Assembly (NCBI GenBank): GCA_964614185.1
Contig: CAZTKJ010000004.1
Location: 52,560-116,559 of the forward strand
Reading direction: 5' to 3'
Origin: Suilimivivens sp964614185
GTDB taxonomy: Bacteria; Bacillota; Clostridia; Lachnospirales; Lachnospiraceae
DNA: 64,000 nucleotides
Numbering within the stretch: position 1 is the stretch's first letter; each line of letters starts with the position of its first letter. The position numbers and the translations under genes were made by a program. Of the stretch, positions 53,354-62,983 are shown in pieces. The notes under the pieces are model-generated. The model did not search any database. It saw only the letters and a list, made by a program, of their open reading frames with translations, and was not told the origin of the DNA.

Positions 53354-55244
53354 TTTTACCTGCCGTCTTTCTTTTAAGTCTTCTTGGTTTTTCCTCATAT
53401 GCTTTGTCAGTTTCTGACCGATAAAGCAGAACGCTCCTTTCTGAAATCAGAATTTTATTTTCATCTGACACTATGTCTCCCTGTTCTTCTTTTGCAGTAG
53501 CAAAAATTTTTTCCCATTTCATTCCCTTAGGCAGTTTGGGAAGAGCAAGTTCATGTTTTTCCCAATGCATATTATAGGCAATATATAAGAAATCATCTGC
53601 CTTATCCTTTGCATAATCCCCACACAGCATAATACCTGCCATTCTGCTGGTATATCCGGTATCAGGACGCCAGGCTTCCGAACCGTGATAGGAAATATCA
53701 GGATAGCCGTTACCTAACGTATCCATGATTTTCAGTTCTTTCTTCATATGCAGTATGGGATGTTTCTTCCTAAGAGCAATCAGCTCTGCCGTAAAATTCA
53801 TTATCTCATTTGAGAACTTACTGTTTTTCCACTTTATCCAGCCCGTTTCATTGTCCTGACAGTATGCATTATTATTTCCAAATCTGGTATTGGCCATTTC
53901 ATCCCCACTGAATAAATAAGGCACTCCCTGAGAAAGAAACAGAAAAGATAATCCGTTTTTAATCTGTTTCATACGCAACTGGCAAATTGCTTTTTTGCGG
54001 CTTTCTCCTTCTATGCCGCAATTCCATGAAAAATTGCTGTCCGTACCGTCTCTGTTGTCTTCTCCGTTTGCCTCATTATGCTTGCGCTCATAGGAAACAC
54101 TATCAAACAAAGAAAACCCATCATAATCGGCAAGATAATTGACAACAGTATGATTGTCAGGATTGCTTCTCTGATAGATAATCACCTGATTGATCAGATT
54201 CTCATCTCCTTTCAGATAACGGCGCATATCATTCCTGAAATTGCCATTATCTGCGGCAAGATTCTTATAAACAGGTATTTCTTGTCCATATATCTCATCC
54301 AAAGGGAAATAAGCGCTTCTTATTTTCGTTTCTTTCAATAACGGATCCTGGGCTATCATGGTCAGTGGAACCTGGAAGCCGCATAGCCGCATTCCGTCTA
54401 TATGATATTCCGTTACCCAGTATCTTAACACTTCCAATATATATGTCTGTTTTAAGCCTGAAGGAAAATAAAACTGCATCATTACTTCAATGCCATTTTT
54501 ATGAAGCAGCTTTACCATTTTTTTGAAAGAAATATCCGGCTTATCTGTCCCATAAGCTGCTTTAGGAGCAAAGTAAAATCCCTGCTGATATCCCCAGCAG
54601 TTGAGTCTGTAAGACATTCTTTTCTCTGCCACGCCATTTGTTAAGGCAGCTTCCATGGTCTGTGCAGATAAATCTGTCAGATACATGCATTCATCATATT
54701 CATAAGCCGGCATCAATTCAATTGCTGTAATCCCCAGCTTTTTTAAATAGCCTATTTTTTCGGTAATCCCTTCAAAGGTTCCTTTGTGCCGGACACCTGA
54801 ACTTTGGTGCATTGTAAATCCCCGTACATTAAGACCATAAATGATGGTATCCTCATAGGGAGTCAACAAAGGGCCATCCCCTTCCCAGTCAAATGATCCC
54901 AGATGCAGAATGCCTCTGGTTTCTCTTTTGCCATTCCCGAACTCACCAAACGTCTCAAGTCCTGTAATAACCTTTGCATACGGGTCTGTAAATATTCTGT
55001 CTCCATCATAATAATTATATGATACAAACGGGAAATCTTTCCCTTCTACCTTTATTCCATATAATGTTCCCCGCTTTCCTTCTTTAGAAAAAGGAATACG
55101 TGTCTCCCTGCTATCCTGTTCATAAAGAATAAGACCACATTCTTCTGAAGATTCTATTTCTGTAGCAAAAAGAAATCCTCCATCTATAGAGTAAACGCCC
55201 TGTTTGTCAGGTTTAAAATAAGTAATCTGTATATTATGTTTCAT
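53331..55244 (-). CDS. GH13 isoamylase/debranching-type protein lacking catalytic residues
   Basis: This 637-residue protein has an N-terminal CBM48-like part, then a GH13 barrel similar to glycogen debranching enzymes (YEDTIIYGLNVRGFTMH, LKKLGITAIELMPAYEYDE, NCWGYQQGFYFAPKAAYG, NPDNHTVVNYLADYDGFSLFDSVSYERKHNEANGE, LSQGVPYLFSGDEMANTRFGNNNAYCQDNE). The active-site motifs are damaged: the DVVxNH region is replaced by QFYFPSG (from Gln257), the nucleophile motif reads GMRLCG with Cys288 instead of Asp, and the general-acid Glu region reads AYFPLDE. The late Asp of YDG is kept. Hydrolysis is therefore unlikely; glycan binding or regulation is more plausible. The ATG follows AGGAGG. Confidence 0.85.
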   Translation of the reverse strand: MKHNIQITYFKPDKQGVYSIDGGFLFATEIESSEECGLILYEQDSRETRIPFSKEGKRGTLYGIKVEGKDFPFVSYNYYDGDRIFTDPYAKVITGLETFGEFGNGKRETRGILHLGSFDWEGDGPLLTPYEDTIIYGLNVRGFTMHQSSGVRHKGTFEGITEKIGYLKKLGITAIELMPAYEYDECMYLTDLSAQTMEAALTNGVAEKRMSYRLNCWGYQQGFYFAPKAAYGTDKPDISFKKMVKLLHKNGIEVMMQFYFPSGLKQTYILEVLRYWVTEYHIDGMRLCGFQVPLTMIAQDPLLKETKIRSAYFPLDEIYGQEIPVYKNLAADNGNFRNDMRRYLKGDENLINQVIIYQRSNPDNHTVVNYLADYDGFSLFDSVSYERKHNEANGEDNRDGTDSNFSWNCGIEGESRKKAICQLRMKQIKNGLSFLFLSQGVPYLFSGDEMANTRFGNNNAYCQDNETGWIKWKNSKFSNEIMNFTAELIALRKKHPILHMKKELKIMDTLGNGYPDISYHGSEAWRPDTGYTSRMAGIMLCGDYAKDKADDFLYIAYNMHWEKHELALPKLPKGMKWEKIFATAKEEQGDIVSDENKILISERSVLLYRSETDKAYEEKPRRLKRKTAGKNESVATL

Positions 55245-55341
55245 GCGTCCTCCTGAATTTACCATTTGTAGGTATTTTTATTCTAACATAAATGCAACTG
55301 CCTGTGTAAAAAAAATATTATTTTCCTTTTGGGCAGAATCG

Positions 55342-55370
55342 TTGACGAATATCAGAAGGATTAGTAGAAT
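55342..55370 (+). promoter_or_regulatory. Promoter of the DUF1292 gene
   Basis: TTGACG (55342-55347) and TAGAAT (55365-55370) with a 17-base spacer lie about 40 bases before the DUF1292 ATG. Confidence 0.65.
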
Positions 55371-55409
55371 GAGTATAGTTACTAATAACACCGCATACAA
55401 GGAGCAGCT

Positions 55410-55751
55410 ATGAAAGAACAAAAAAATAATGAAACCCCTGAAGTAAATGATGAAGAAATGACCGTAACCTTAGAGTTAGATGATGGAACCAGCGTCACTT
55501 GTGCCATTGTTACAATTTTAACTGTTCAGGAACAGGATTATATTGTACTGCTTCCTCTTGAAGAAGATGGTGAAAACCATGACGGCCTTGTATGGTTTTA
55601 CCGTTATCATGAAAATGACAAAGATCCCAATGAAGAACCGGAATTGTCATACATTGACGATGATGAAGAATATGAAATCGTTGCGGATGCTTTTGATGAG
55701 TATCTTGACAATGCAGAATTTGATGAACTTATTGATGTGGAGGAGGAATGA
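55410..55751 (+). CDS. DUF1292 family protein
   Basis: The 113-residue acidic protein has the DUF1292 (YrzB-like) core: EEMTVTLELDDGTSVTCAIVTILTVQEQDYIVLLPLE and DDEEYEIVADAFDEYLDN. The function is unknown; in bacilli it is often near ribosomal or tRNA-modification genes. The ATG follows AAGGAG. Its last codons overlap the end of the convergent helicase gene by 23 bases. Confidence 0.88.
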   Translation: MKEQKNNETPEVNDEEMTVTLELDDGTSVTCAIVTILTVQEQDYIVLLPLEEDGENHDGLVWFYRYHENDKDPNEEPELSYIDDDEEYEIVADAFDEYLDNAEFDELIDVEEE

Positions 55752-57555
55752 TCCCTTCCAGAAATCTTGTCAGTTTACGGTTTCGTTCCCTGGTATAATA
55801 AAGATATAATGATTCTTCGGCTCTTGTAATGGCAACATACAGGAGCCTTCTTTCTTCTTCGATCATTTCAGGTGTTTCTGACTTTTTCCCGGGTATGATC
55901 CCTTCATTTAAATCCGGAAGAAATACGGAATGGAATTCAAGGCCTTTAGAACCATGCATGGTAATAACTGAAATCCCTGTATTTACTTTTTTACCATCCT
56001 TTTCTTCAGGGCAGTCCTTTTGCATTCTCTCCAAAAAAGAATCTGTCTTTTCTCCCTGTTTCATTTGTTTAAAAACAGCTTGTATCCGGTCAGCCTTAGC
56101 AAAAAGCTCCGGCAGATTTTCGTCCTTCACTTTCTGAGTTAAATATGCATCATAACCCATGATTTTTCTAAAATATCTGACAGCCAGAGCAGGCATCATC
56201 TTTGAGGCCTGTTTAAAGTGGTAAAAAAGAGTGTCTATCTTATGGCACATTTCCCGGTTGTTCTCATAATATTTCTTTAATCCTTCCTCTGTTACCACAG
56301 CTTCCACAAGAGCCTGCCTTGCAAGAAAAATATTGGGTTTGTTCATGATCTTAAGAAAATATTTTCTTTCCTTTCCCTCATAACAGAATTTAAGAAACGC
56401 CGCAAAATCTTCTGCAATAAAATGATGCATAAGGTCCTCCGGCTTTTTTACTTGTTCTCTTACCGCAATTCCCTGCTGCTTAAGGAGGGCCGTATACTGG
56501 AATGCCTCCAGATTAGTACGAACAATTATGGCACTGCTTTGAATCTGTTTTTCGGAAAGTCCTTTCAAGTCCTTTAGCAGCTGTAATTCCTCTTCCTTTC
56601 GGGTTTCACAGAAAGATGTCTGTACTTTTCCTCCTTTCTGCATTGCAATGGGGTTTTTTGCAAACCGGTCTGTATTTCTTTTGATCATTTCATCTGCCAG
56701 GTCAATAATTTTATCCCTGCTTCGATAATTTTCCGTCAGGAAAAATTCTTCTGCTCTCTCATAATCATTCATAAACTGCCGCATAATACCGGGAGTGGAG
56801 CCTCTAAATCCGTAGATTGACTGATCATCATCTCCCACCACAAACAAATGATTGTCAGGAAGTGCAAGCAGTCTGATTATCCTATATTGTATTTCATTTA
56901 TATCCTGAAATTCATCTACCAGGATATAATCAAATCTCTCCTGCCATTTTTGGCGCAGCAAAGAATCAGAGGTGATACGTGTCAGACACTTTAACAACAT
57001 ATCATCATAATCAAGAAGTTTCTGCTGATGCAGCATATCATCATATTCCAAATAAATACGGTCAAATTCCTCCTTTGTTACATTCAGCGGAACTTTTCCG
57101 TCCATTCCATTCTTTTTGCGGCTGATGGCATCAAGAATACCGGAAATATTGTCATATTCGGAAGCGCCCGAAATTCCTCTGTTTTTTAAGATTATTTCTG
57201 CAATTTTTCTTTTTTCTGATTCTTTAATGAGGGAAAATCCTCTGAATGATCCTGATTCTTTTAAGATTCTATAGCAAATACTGTGAAATGTTCCGAAGTG
57301 AACTGATGGCATTGCATTTTGTTTTAAAGAACTGTCCGCCGTTTCTTTCAGATAACGGTTTAACATTTCCAATGCCGCTGCTTTTGTAAATGTAATCGTG
57401 AGTATTTTGTCAGGATCGACATGATAGTTGATAATAAGATTTTGTATTCTTTGAACGATGGTGAACGTTTTCCCTGATCCGGGACCTGCTATGACCCTTG
57501 CAGGTCCCTTCACATGGTTAATTGCTTTTAACTGCATTTTGCTTGCTTTATGCAT
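55729..57555 (-). CDS. UvrD/Rep-type superfamily 1 DNA helicase
   Basis: The protein of about 608 residues has all SF1A motifs: Walker A AGPGSGKTFT, TITFTKAAALEM (Ia), FGTFHSICYRIL, VDEFQDINEIQ (II), VGDDDQSIYGFRGS (III), ENYRS (IV), TMHGSKGLEF (V) and YVAITRAEESLYLY (VI). It unwinds DNA 3' to 5' in repair or replication restart. At about 608 residues it is shorter than typical PcrA (about 720-740), lacking much of the C-terminal tail. The ATG at 57555 overlaps the gltX stop, so it is coupled to gltX; an upstream start at 57570 is possible. Confidence 0.9.
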   Translation of the reverse strand: MHKASKMQLKAINHVKGPARVIAGPGSGKTFTIVQRIQNLIINYHVDPDKILTITFTKAAALEMLNRYLKETADSSLKQNAMPSVHFGTFHSICYRILKESGSFRGFSLIKESEKRKIAEIILKNRGISGASEYDNISGILDAISRKKNGMDGKVPLNVTKEEFDRIYLEYDDMLHQQKLLDYDDMLLKCLTRITSDSLLRQKWQERFDYILVDEFQDINEIQYRIIRLLALPDNHLFVVGDDDQSIYGFRGSTPGIMRQFMNDYERAEEFFLTENYRSRDKIIDLADEMIKRNTDRFAKNPIAMQKGGKVQTSFCETRKEEELQLLKDLKGLSEKQIQSSAIIVRTNLEAFQYTALLKQQGIAVREQVKKPEDLMHHFIAEDFAAFLKFCYEGKERKYFLKIMNKPNIFLARQALVEAVVTEEGLKKYYENNREMCHKIDTLFYHFKQASKMMPALAVRYFRKIMGYDAYLTQKVKDENLPELFAKADRIQAVFKQMKQGEKTDSFLERMQKDCPEEKDGKKVNTGISVITMHGSKGLEFHSVFLPDLNEGIIPGKKSETPEMIEEERRLLYVAITRAEESLYLYYTRERNRKLTRFLEGIIPPPHQ

Positions 57556-59005
57556 TCTGAAGCAGTTCAATTCCTTTTTTGATTCTTTTAAGAGATTCTT
57601 CCTTACCCAAGACTTCCATAATTTCTGTGGCTCCGGCAGGAGTCATCTGTTTTCCCGACACTGCCGTTCTTACAGGCCACATGACATAGCCGTTTTTAAC
57701 GCCTTTCTTTTCCACAAAGGAAATTAGAAGCTGGTATAATGCCTGATTGGAATAATCTGTCTGTGCCTCCAGCACAGGCAATATTTCTTTAAGGACCTCC
57801 AGGGAAGATTCTTTGGTGGTTTTCATTTTTTTATGTTCATACATTGCCGGATCATATTCCGGCAGTTCTTCAAAGAAATCCACCAGTTCATAAATGTCAG
57901 GGAAAATCTCAATTCTTGTTTTTACCATAGGTGCAATTTTCTTTAAGTCCAATTCTTTTGTCAGTACCTTTTTTAAATATGGTTCCGCCATCTCAAAGAA
58001 TTTTGCTTCGTCCATTGCTTTTATATATTCACCATTCATCCACTTTAATTTGGTATAATCAAATACTGCGGGAGATTTTGACATATGATGAAAATCAAAG
58101 TGTTGCACCAGATCTTCCAGTGAAAATATTTCTTCCGTGCTGCCTTCCGGACTCCATCCCAGCAGCGCTACGAAATTAATAACTGCTTCCGTCAAAAATC
58201 CCTGTTCAATCAAATCTTCATAAGAAGAATGCCCGCATCTTTTACTGAGCTTGTGATGCTCTTCATCTGTAATCAGGGGACAGTGCACATAAATGGGCAC
58301 TTCCCATCCAAAGGCATCATACAGACGATTGTATTTAGGGGATGAGGATAAATACTCATTGCCTCTTACCACATGGGTAATACCCATTAAATGGTCATCC
58401 ACTACGTTAGCAAAATTATAAGTAGGAAATCCGTCTGATTTAATGAGAATCATATCATCCAGTTCCGTATTGTCTACTGTAATATCCCCATAAATTTCAT
58501 CATGAAATGTAGTTGTTCCTTCTGTAGGATTATTCTGTCTGATGACATAAGGAATGCCTGATGCAAGCTTTTCCTTCACTTCTTCCGGGGTAAGGGAAAG
58601 GCAGTGCTTATCATATACATTGATTTCCTTGCCTGCCACTACCTGATTTAAAGATGCCAGCCTTTCTTTATCACAAAAGCAATAATAAGCTTCTCCTTTA
58701 TCAATCAGCTTTTTGGCATATTCCAGATAAATTCCACTAGCCTGTCTTTCGGATTGAACATAAGGACCTACACCTTTATCCTTATCCGGTCCTTCATCAT
58801 GAACCAGTCCCGTTTTAGCCAGTGTTCTGTATATAATATCTACAGCACCCTCTACCAGTCTTTCCTGATCGGTATCCTCAATCCTTAAAATAAAATCTCC
58901 ACCTTCATGCTTGGCAATCAGATATGCATAAAGTGCCGTTCTCAAATTACCTACATGCATTCTGCCTGTAGGACTTGGGGCGAATCTTGTTCTGATTTTA
59001 GTCAT
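57548..59005 (-). CDS. gltX: Glutamyl-tRNA synthetase
   Basis: GltX charges tRNA-Glu, and in Firmicutes often tRNA-Gln as well. The 485-residue protein has the HIGH-type motif SPTGRMHVGNLRTALY, the RIEDTDQERLVEGA segment, and the KMSKS-type KLSKRCG at about residue 250. The C-terminal anticodon-binding part is complete. It overlaps the end of the hydrogenase gene by 8 bases. No T-box leader is present. Confidence 0.96.
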   Translation of the reverse strand: MTKIRTRFAPSPTGRMHVGNLRTALYAYLIAKHEGGDFILRIEDTDQERLVEGAVDIIYRTLAKTGLVHDEGPDKDKGVGPYVQSERQASGIYLEYAKKLIDKGEAYYCFCDKERLASLNQVVAGKEINVYDKHCLSLTPEEVKEKLASGIPYVIRQNNPTEGTTTFHDEIYGDITVDNTELDDMILIKSDGFPTYNFANVVDDHLMGITHVVRGNEYLSSSPKYNRLYDAFGWEVPIYVHCPLITDEEHHKLSKRCGHSSYEDLIEQGFLTEAVINFVALLGWSPEGSTEEIFSLEDLVQHFDFHHMSKSPAVFDYTKLKWMNGEYIKAMDEAKFFEMAEPYLKKVLTKELDLKKIAPMVKTRIEIFPDIYELVDFFEELPEYDPAMYEHKKMKTTKESSLEVLKEILPVLEAQTDYSNQALYQLLISFVEKKGVKNGYVMWPVRTAVSGKQMTPAGATEIMEVLGKEESLKRIKKGIELLQNA

Positions 59006-60500
59006 TTTCTGCTTTCCCTCCCATATCAGGAATTCTTTTTTCTGCTGCTGCTTTGAATCCTGCCACTTCTTTCATGGCCTGAGGTATTGGAATATTGGTG
59101 CCGGCTCCTGCAACACATCCTCCCGGACACGCCATCCCTTCAATCAGACATCCGTTTTTCTTACCGGCTTTTGCAAGCATCAACATCTTCTTACATTCTG
59201 TAAGGCTTTCCGCATGCTCTATATTTACCTCTACATCAGGATAATACTCTCTGATACATTCTTCAATTGCATTTGCCACACCGCCTGCCACACCATATCC
59301 TCTTCCGGCGCTGGTGGCATCATTCATAGGAACGTCAGGATTAATGTTGGCAAACTCCAATCCTTTTGCTTCAAACATGCCTGCCAATTCTTCAAAGGTA
59401 ATTACGAAATCCACGTCTGAACGGACTGTTCTTCTGGAAGCTTCCAGTTTCTTAGATGCACAAGGTCCGATAAATACTACGCTGGCATCAGGATGATCTT
59501 CCTTTATTTTTCGTGCTGTGGCTACCATGGGGGTTAAGGCATTGGAAATCTTATCAATCGTTTCCGGGAAAAATTTCTTAGCCAGCATAGCCCATGAAGG
59601 ACAACAGGAAGTAAGGAGAAAAGGGACTTCTCCCGTAACCACTTCTTTGGCATAGTGTTCTGCCTCTGTCATAGCGCCAAAATCAGCTCCGATAGCTGTT
59701 TCATATACATCAAAAAATCCAAGCTCCTTTAAAGCTTTCTTCAGTATATCCGGTGTTACGCCGCTGCCAAACTGTCCTACGAAAGACGGCGCTACCTGCG
59801 CAATGATTTTCCTTCCCGTCTGCATGGCACGAATCAGCTGAAAAATCTGTGATTTATCTGCAATGGCTCCAAAAGGGCAGCTTACCATACACTGACCACA
59901 GGATACACAAATATCCGGATCAATATAAGCTCTTCCTTTTTTGTCACTCTTAATCGCATTTACACCGCAGTTTGCAAGGCAGGGCCTAACCTGATGTGAA
60001 ATAGCGTCATAGGGGCAGACCGATTTACATTTACCACATTTAATGCATTTTTCCTGATCGATAACTGATTTTCCATTTTTCATGGAAATAGCGCCTTTGG
60101 GGCAGACTTCACGACAAGGATGCGCTACACATCCCATACACCTGTCAGTAACCTCATATCGATTCTCAGGGCATGCATTACATGCAGAAGGAATCACCTG
60201 CATTAAAGGCGGTTCATAATATTTCTCATCAATATTGCTTTCTTCAAGTCCCTGGGTTACATGAACCGGCATATTTTCAGGTCTTAAAGAAAGTCCCATG
60301 GCAAGCCGTATACTTTCTCTGGTAATGGCGCGCTCTCTGTAAATACTCTCATATTCGGATTCATCATAATCCACTATTTTATAAGGCAGTGCCTCCACAT
60401 CATCTTTTAAATTCTCTGATGTATAGGCAAGATTCGCTACTTCTTTAAAAATACGTCTTCTGTTTTTACGGACCTGGGTATCAATTCCCCGCATACTCAT
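58998..60500 (-). CDS. Group B-type [FeFe] hydrogenase
   Basis: [FeFe] hydrogenases reduce protons or oxidise H2. The 500-residue protein has several CxxCxxCxxxC ferredoxin-like motifs (CNACPENRYEV, CMGCVAHPCREVCPKGAI, CIKCGKCKSVCPYDAI, CVSCGQCMVSCPFGAI) followed by the H-cluster motifs TSCCPSW (L1), GPCASKKLEA (L2) and EGMACPGGCVAGAG (L3). L2 differs from the group A MPCxxKxxE. It has no flavin or NADH module, so its partner is unknown and it may be a sensory or ferredoxin-linked type. The HydEFG maturases are not in the window. Confidence 0.88.
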   Translation of the reverse strand: MSMRGIDTQVRKNRRRIFKEVANLAYTSENLKDDVEALPYKIVDYDESEYESIYRERAITRESIRLAMGLSLRPENMPVHVTQGLEESNIDEKYYEPPLMQVIPSACNACPENRYEVTDRCMGCVAHPCREVCPKGAISMKNGKSVIDQEKCIKCGKCKSVCPYDAISHQVRPCLANCGVNAIKSDKKGRAYIDPDICVSCGQCMVSCPFGAIADKSQIFQLIRAMQTGRKIIAQVAPSFVGQFGSGVTPDILKKALKELGFFDVYETAIGADFGAMTEAEHYAKEVVTGEVPFLLTSCCPSWAMLAKKFFPETIDKISNALTPMVATARKIKEDHPDASVVFIGPCASKKLEASRRTVRSDVDFVITFEELAGMFEAKGLEFANINPDVPMNDATSAGRGYGVAGGVANAIEECIREYYPDVEVNIEHAESLTECKKMLMLAKAGKKNGCLIEGMACPGGCVAGAGTNIPIPQAMKEVAGFKAAAEKRIPDMGGKAEND

Positions 60501-60578
60501 AATTCATTAATCCTTTCTGTAAATACCTTTGCAGACCTCTTAATATTTTTGCACAAACCCGCACCAAAATCAAGGACT

Positions 60579-62579
60579 TTATATGAACAGGCTTCCTATC
60601 TGAAATACCGCTGATGCCATAAACCATGCGAAAAAAATCTGAAACAGTGCAAGCTTTATTGTGAATTTTGCAGAACCGCTTTCTTTGCGTATGGTTGCTA
60701 TAGCAGCAGCACATGGAACGTATAAAAGACAGAAGATCATCATGCAGTAAGCATTTAATGCACCAAAGGAAGGATCTATCTGGCGCAAATTATATAAAAC
60801 AGTTTCCATTCCGGCTACGGAATTCACATTTCCTACACCAAATAATACTGAAAAACTGGAAACAACCACTTCCTTTGCAGAAATACCGGCTATTAAGGAA
60901 ACGATAATCTGCCAAAGTCCCAGTCCTGCCGGTTTCATTACCGGTTCTAACCACTTTCCAAGCATGGCGCCAAAGCTTTCAGCAGGATTTTCCACTCTTC
61001 CCGTCAACCCAAAGTTCAACACAAACCAAATAATGATAGATGCAATAAATATGGTGGTACCTGCCTTAGTCAGATAATCCTTCATTTTATTCCATACATA
61101 GATTCTGATAGTTCTTGCATTGGGACGCTTGTACTCCGGCAGTTCAATAAGAAGACTGTCATTTGTGCTCTCTTTTTCAACTATATGGAGAATCCTTGCA
61201 GTCAAAATTCCACAGAACATACCGATAATATACATGGAAAACGCTGCAGGAAAAGCATATTTTCCAAAAAACATCCCTGAAAACAGAACATAAATAGGCA
61301 GCCTTGCCGAACAGGACATAAAAGGAGTCACTATCATGGTTCTGCGTCTATCCTTCTCTGTTTCCAATGCCCTTGAAGCCATAATGGCAGGAACCGTACA
61401 GCCAAATCCCAATATCATAGGCAGAAATGCTTTCCCGGAAAGACCTACCTTACCCATAATGCCATCCATGACATAGGCTACTCTTGCCATATATCCGCTG
61501 TCCTCCAAAATGGCAAGGGCAAAAAATAATATGGCAATGTTGGGAATAAAAGTAAGTATACCGCCTACCCCTGCAATAATTCCGTCTACAACCAAAGCGC
61601 TTAACCAGTCAGCTGTATGAACAGACACAAGAAATGCACTGACCATGCCTGAAAAATAATCAAGAAAAGCTTCAAAATATCCCTTTAGCCAGTCACCTAT
61701 GGTAAAAGTCAGAAAAAATACAATTCCCATAATACACAAAAAAATCGGTACTCCCATAACCGGATGGGTAAGCCATCTGTCTATCTTATCTGTACTGTCC
61801 TTGCTCTTTTTATTATAAAACAGAACCTCTTTCATAATACTTTCGATAAAAGCATACTTGGTCTGAATAATTTCTTTTTCATAGCTTCTGTCTACAATAT
61901 GGATTGTATTAATGGGATGTTCCATTTTAACATCTTCATCATCTTCAAGAAGCTTGATCGCATGCCATCTAACAGAGGAATGAGTTGGATAATGAGCCTC
62001 CATCATGACGGAAAGTCTGTCTATCTTATCTTCTATTATATTGTCATAATGCAGCACATCCGGTTTTGATCCTTCTTCGTAATGATGAATGGCTGCATGC
62101 AGAAGGATATCTAATCCTTTTTTTCTGGCTGCTGAAACAGGAACTACAGGAATATCTCCAAGCATTTCAGGAAGGCGGTGTAAATCAATCTCCATCCCTC
62201 TTTCCTCAACGATATCCATCATGTTAAGGGCCAGTACCACCGGTTTGCCCAGTTCTAAAAGCTGCAAGGTAAGATACAGATTCCTTTCCAGGGAAGATGC
62301 ATCTACAACATTGACAATTACTTCAATATCATCATCCATCACACAGCTTCTGGTGACTTTCTCTTCTATTGTGTAACAGGTCAGAGAATAAATCCCGGGC
62401 GTATCCACAAGCGTCATATGGACATCCTCATATTCTGCTTCACCTTCTATTTTTTCCACGGTAACACCAGGCCAATTAGCTACCTTCAGCTTTGATCCTG
62501 TAATTGCATTAAATAATGTGGTCTTACCACAATTAGGATTGCCTACAAATGCTACGTGTACAGTTTCATCATACCTCAT
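60579..62579 (-). CDS. feoB: Ferrous iron transporter FeoB
   Basis: FeoB imports Fe(II) across the cytoplasmic membrane. The 666-residue protein has the N-terminal GTPase domain (GNPNCGKTTLFNAITG, LVDTPGIYSL, NMMD) and a C-terminal membrane domain with the GCTVPAIMASRALE and SCSARLPIYVLF gate motifs. It lacks a C-terminal Cys-rich FeoC-like tail. It lies directly downstream of feoA (1 base apart) and upstream of the iron-sulfur hydrogenase gene. Confidence 0.96.
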   Translation of the reverse strand: MRYDETVHVAFVGNPNCGKTTLFNAITGSKLKVANWPGVTVEKIEGEAEYEDVHMTLVDTPGIYSLTCYTIEEKVTRSCVMDDDIEVIVNVVDASSLERNLYLTLQLLELGKPVVLALNMMDIVEERGMEIDLHRLPEMLGDIPVVPVSAARKKGLDILLHAAIHHYEEGSKPDVLHYDNIIEDKIDRLSVMMEAHYPTHSSVRWHAIKLLEDDEDVKMEHPINTIHIVDRSYEKEIIQTKYAFIESIMKEVLFYNKKSKDSTDKIDRWLTHPVMGVPIFLCIMGIVFFLTFTIGDWLKGYFEAFLDYFSGMVSAFLVSVHTADWLSALVVDGIIAGVGGILTFIPNIAILFFALAILEDSGYMARVAYVMDGIMGKVGLSGKAFLPMILGFGCTVPAIMASRALETEKDRRRTMIVTPFMSCSARLPIYVLFSGMFFGKYAFPAAFSMYIIGMFCGILTARILHIVEKESTNDSLLIELPEYKRPNARTIRIYVWNKMKDYLTKAGTTIFIASIIIWFVLNFGLTGRVENPAESFGAMLGKWLEPVMKPAGLGLWQIIVSLIAGISAKEVVVSSFSVLFGVGNVNSVAGMETVLYNLRQIDPSFGALNAYCMMIFCLLYVPCAAAIATIRKESGSAKFTIKLALFQIFFAWFMASAVFQIGSLFI

Positions 62580-62580
62580 C

Positions 62581-62805
62581 CTAATGTGCCTCCGTTACTT
62601 CAATTCCTGAACTGATATGTTTACCGATAGCCAGCCGCGTTCCCCTGACACGAATAATCAGCGCACCGTTCTTCTTCCGGTTAAGTACCGTTATTATCGT
62701 TCCGTCATTTAAACCAAGAGCCTGCAGACGGCGGGTAATCCCTTCTTCCACATACAGACCTTTAATTTCATAGTTTTTATTTTTTTCGCCTTCAAACAGT
62801 GACAT
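62581..62805 (-). CDS. feoA: FeoA domain protein
   Basis: FeoA is a small SH3-like cytoplasmic partner of FeoB. The 74-residue protein has the pattern GLYVEEGITRRLQALGLNDGTIITVLNRKKNGALIIRVRGTRLAIGKHISSGIEV. It follows a GAGGAAG ribosome site and sits one base upstream of feoB. I see no clear Fur box in the short divergent region. Confidence 0.93.
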   Translation of the reverse strand: MSLFEGEKNKNYEIKGLYVEEGITRRLQALGLNDGTIITVLNRKKNGALIIRVRGTRLAIGKHISSGIEVTEAH

Positions 62806-62892
62806 ATCTGCTTCCTCTTTTGTCTGTTCTGCTTACAATAATCATCAAAAATATTAAAGCATAAAGTATTACTGAATGCAAGGAGGTGAAAA

Positions 62893-62973
62893 ATGCAGAA
62901 AAAGTTTCTCTTTTTAAGAACCCTGAAAAAATACCTATCATACTATATTATTAAAAACAAGAACAACTTATGA
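62893..62973 (+). CDS. Possible 26-residue leader ORF upstream of cotJA
   Basis: A short frame starting at 62893 has an excellent Shine-Dalgarno (AAGGAGGTG, ATG five bases later) and encodes MQKKFLFLRTLKKYLSYYII and a few more residues. It is basic and hydrophobic and ends 11 bases before the cotJA ATG. It is too short to judge by composition. It may be a real peptide, or only a coupling leader. A sigma-E-like -10 (CATAAAGT at 62860-62867) lies upstream, but no clear -35 goes with it. Confidence 0.4.
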   Translation: MQKKFLFLRTLKKYLSYYIIKNKNNL

Positions 62974-62983
62974 GAGGAAAATA

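Noticed and set aside
60481..60714. Small Cys-containing frame at the feoB end
   Set aside because: It overlaps the feoB C-terminus in another frame and has no ribosome site; the spacer it covers is only about 80 bases.
62806..62892. Fur box between feoA and cotJ
   Set aside because: ATCATC and TTATTG-like pieces are present but no palindrome close to the Fur consensus could be found.
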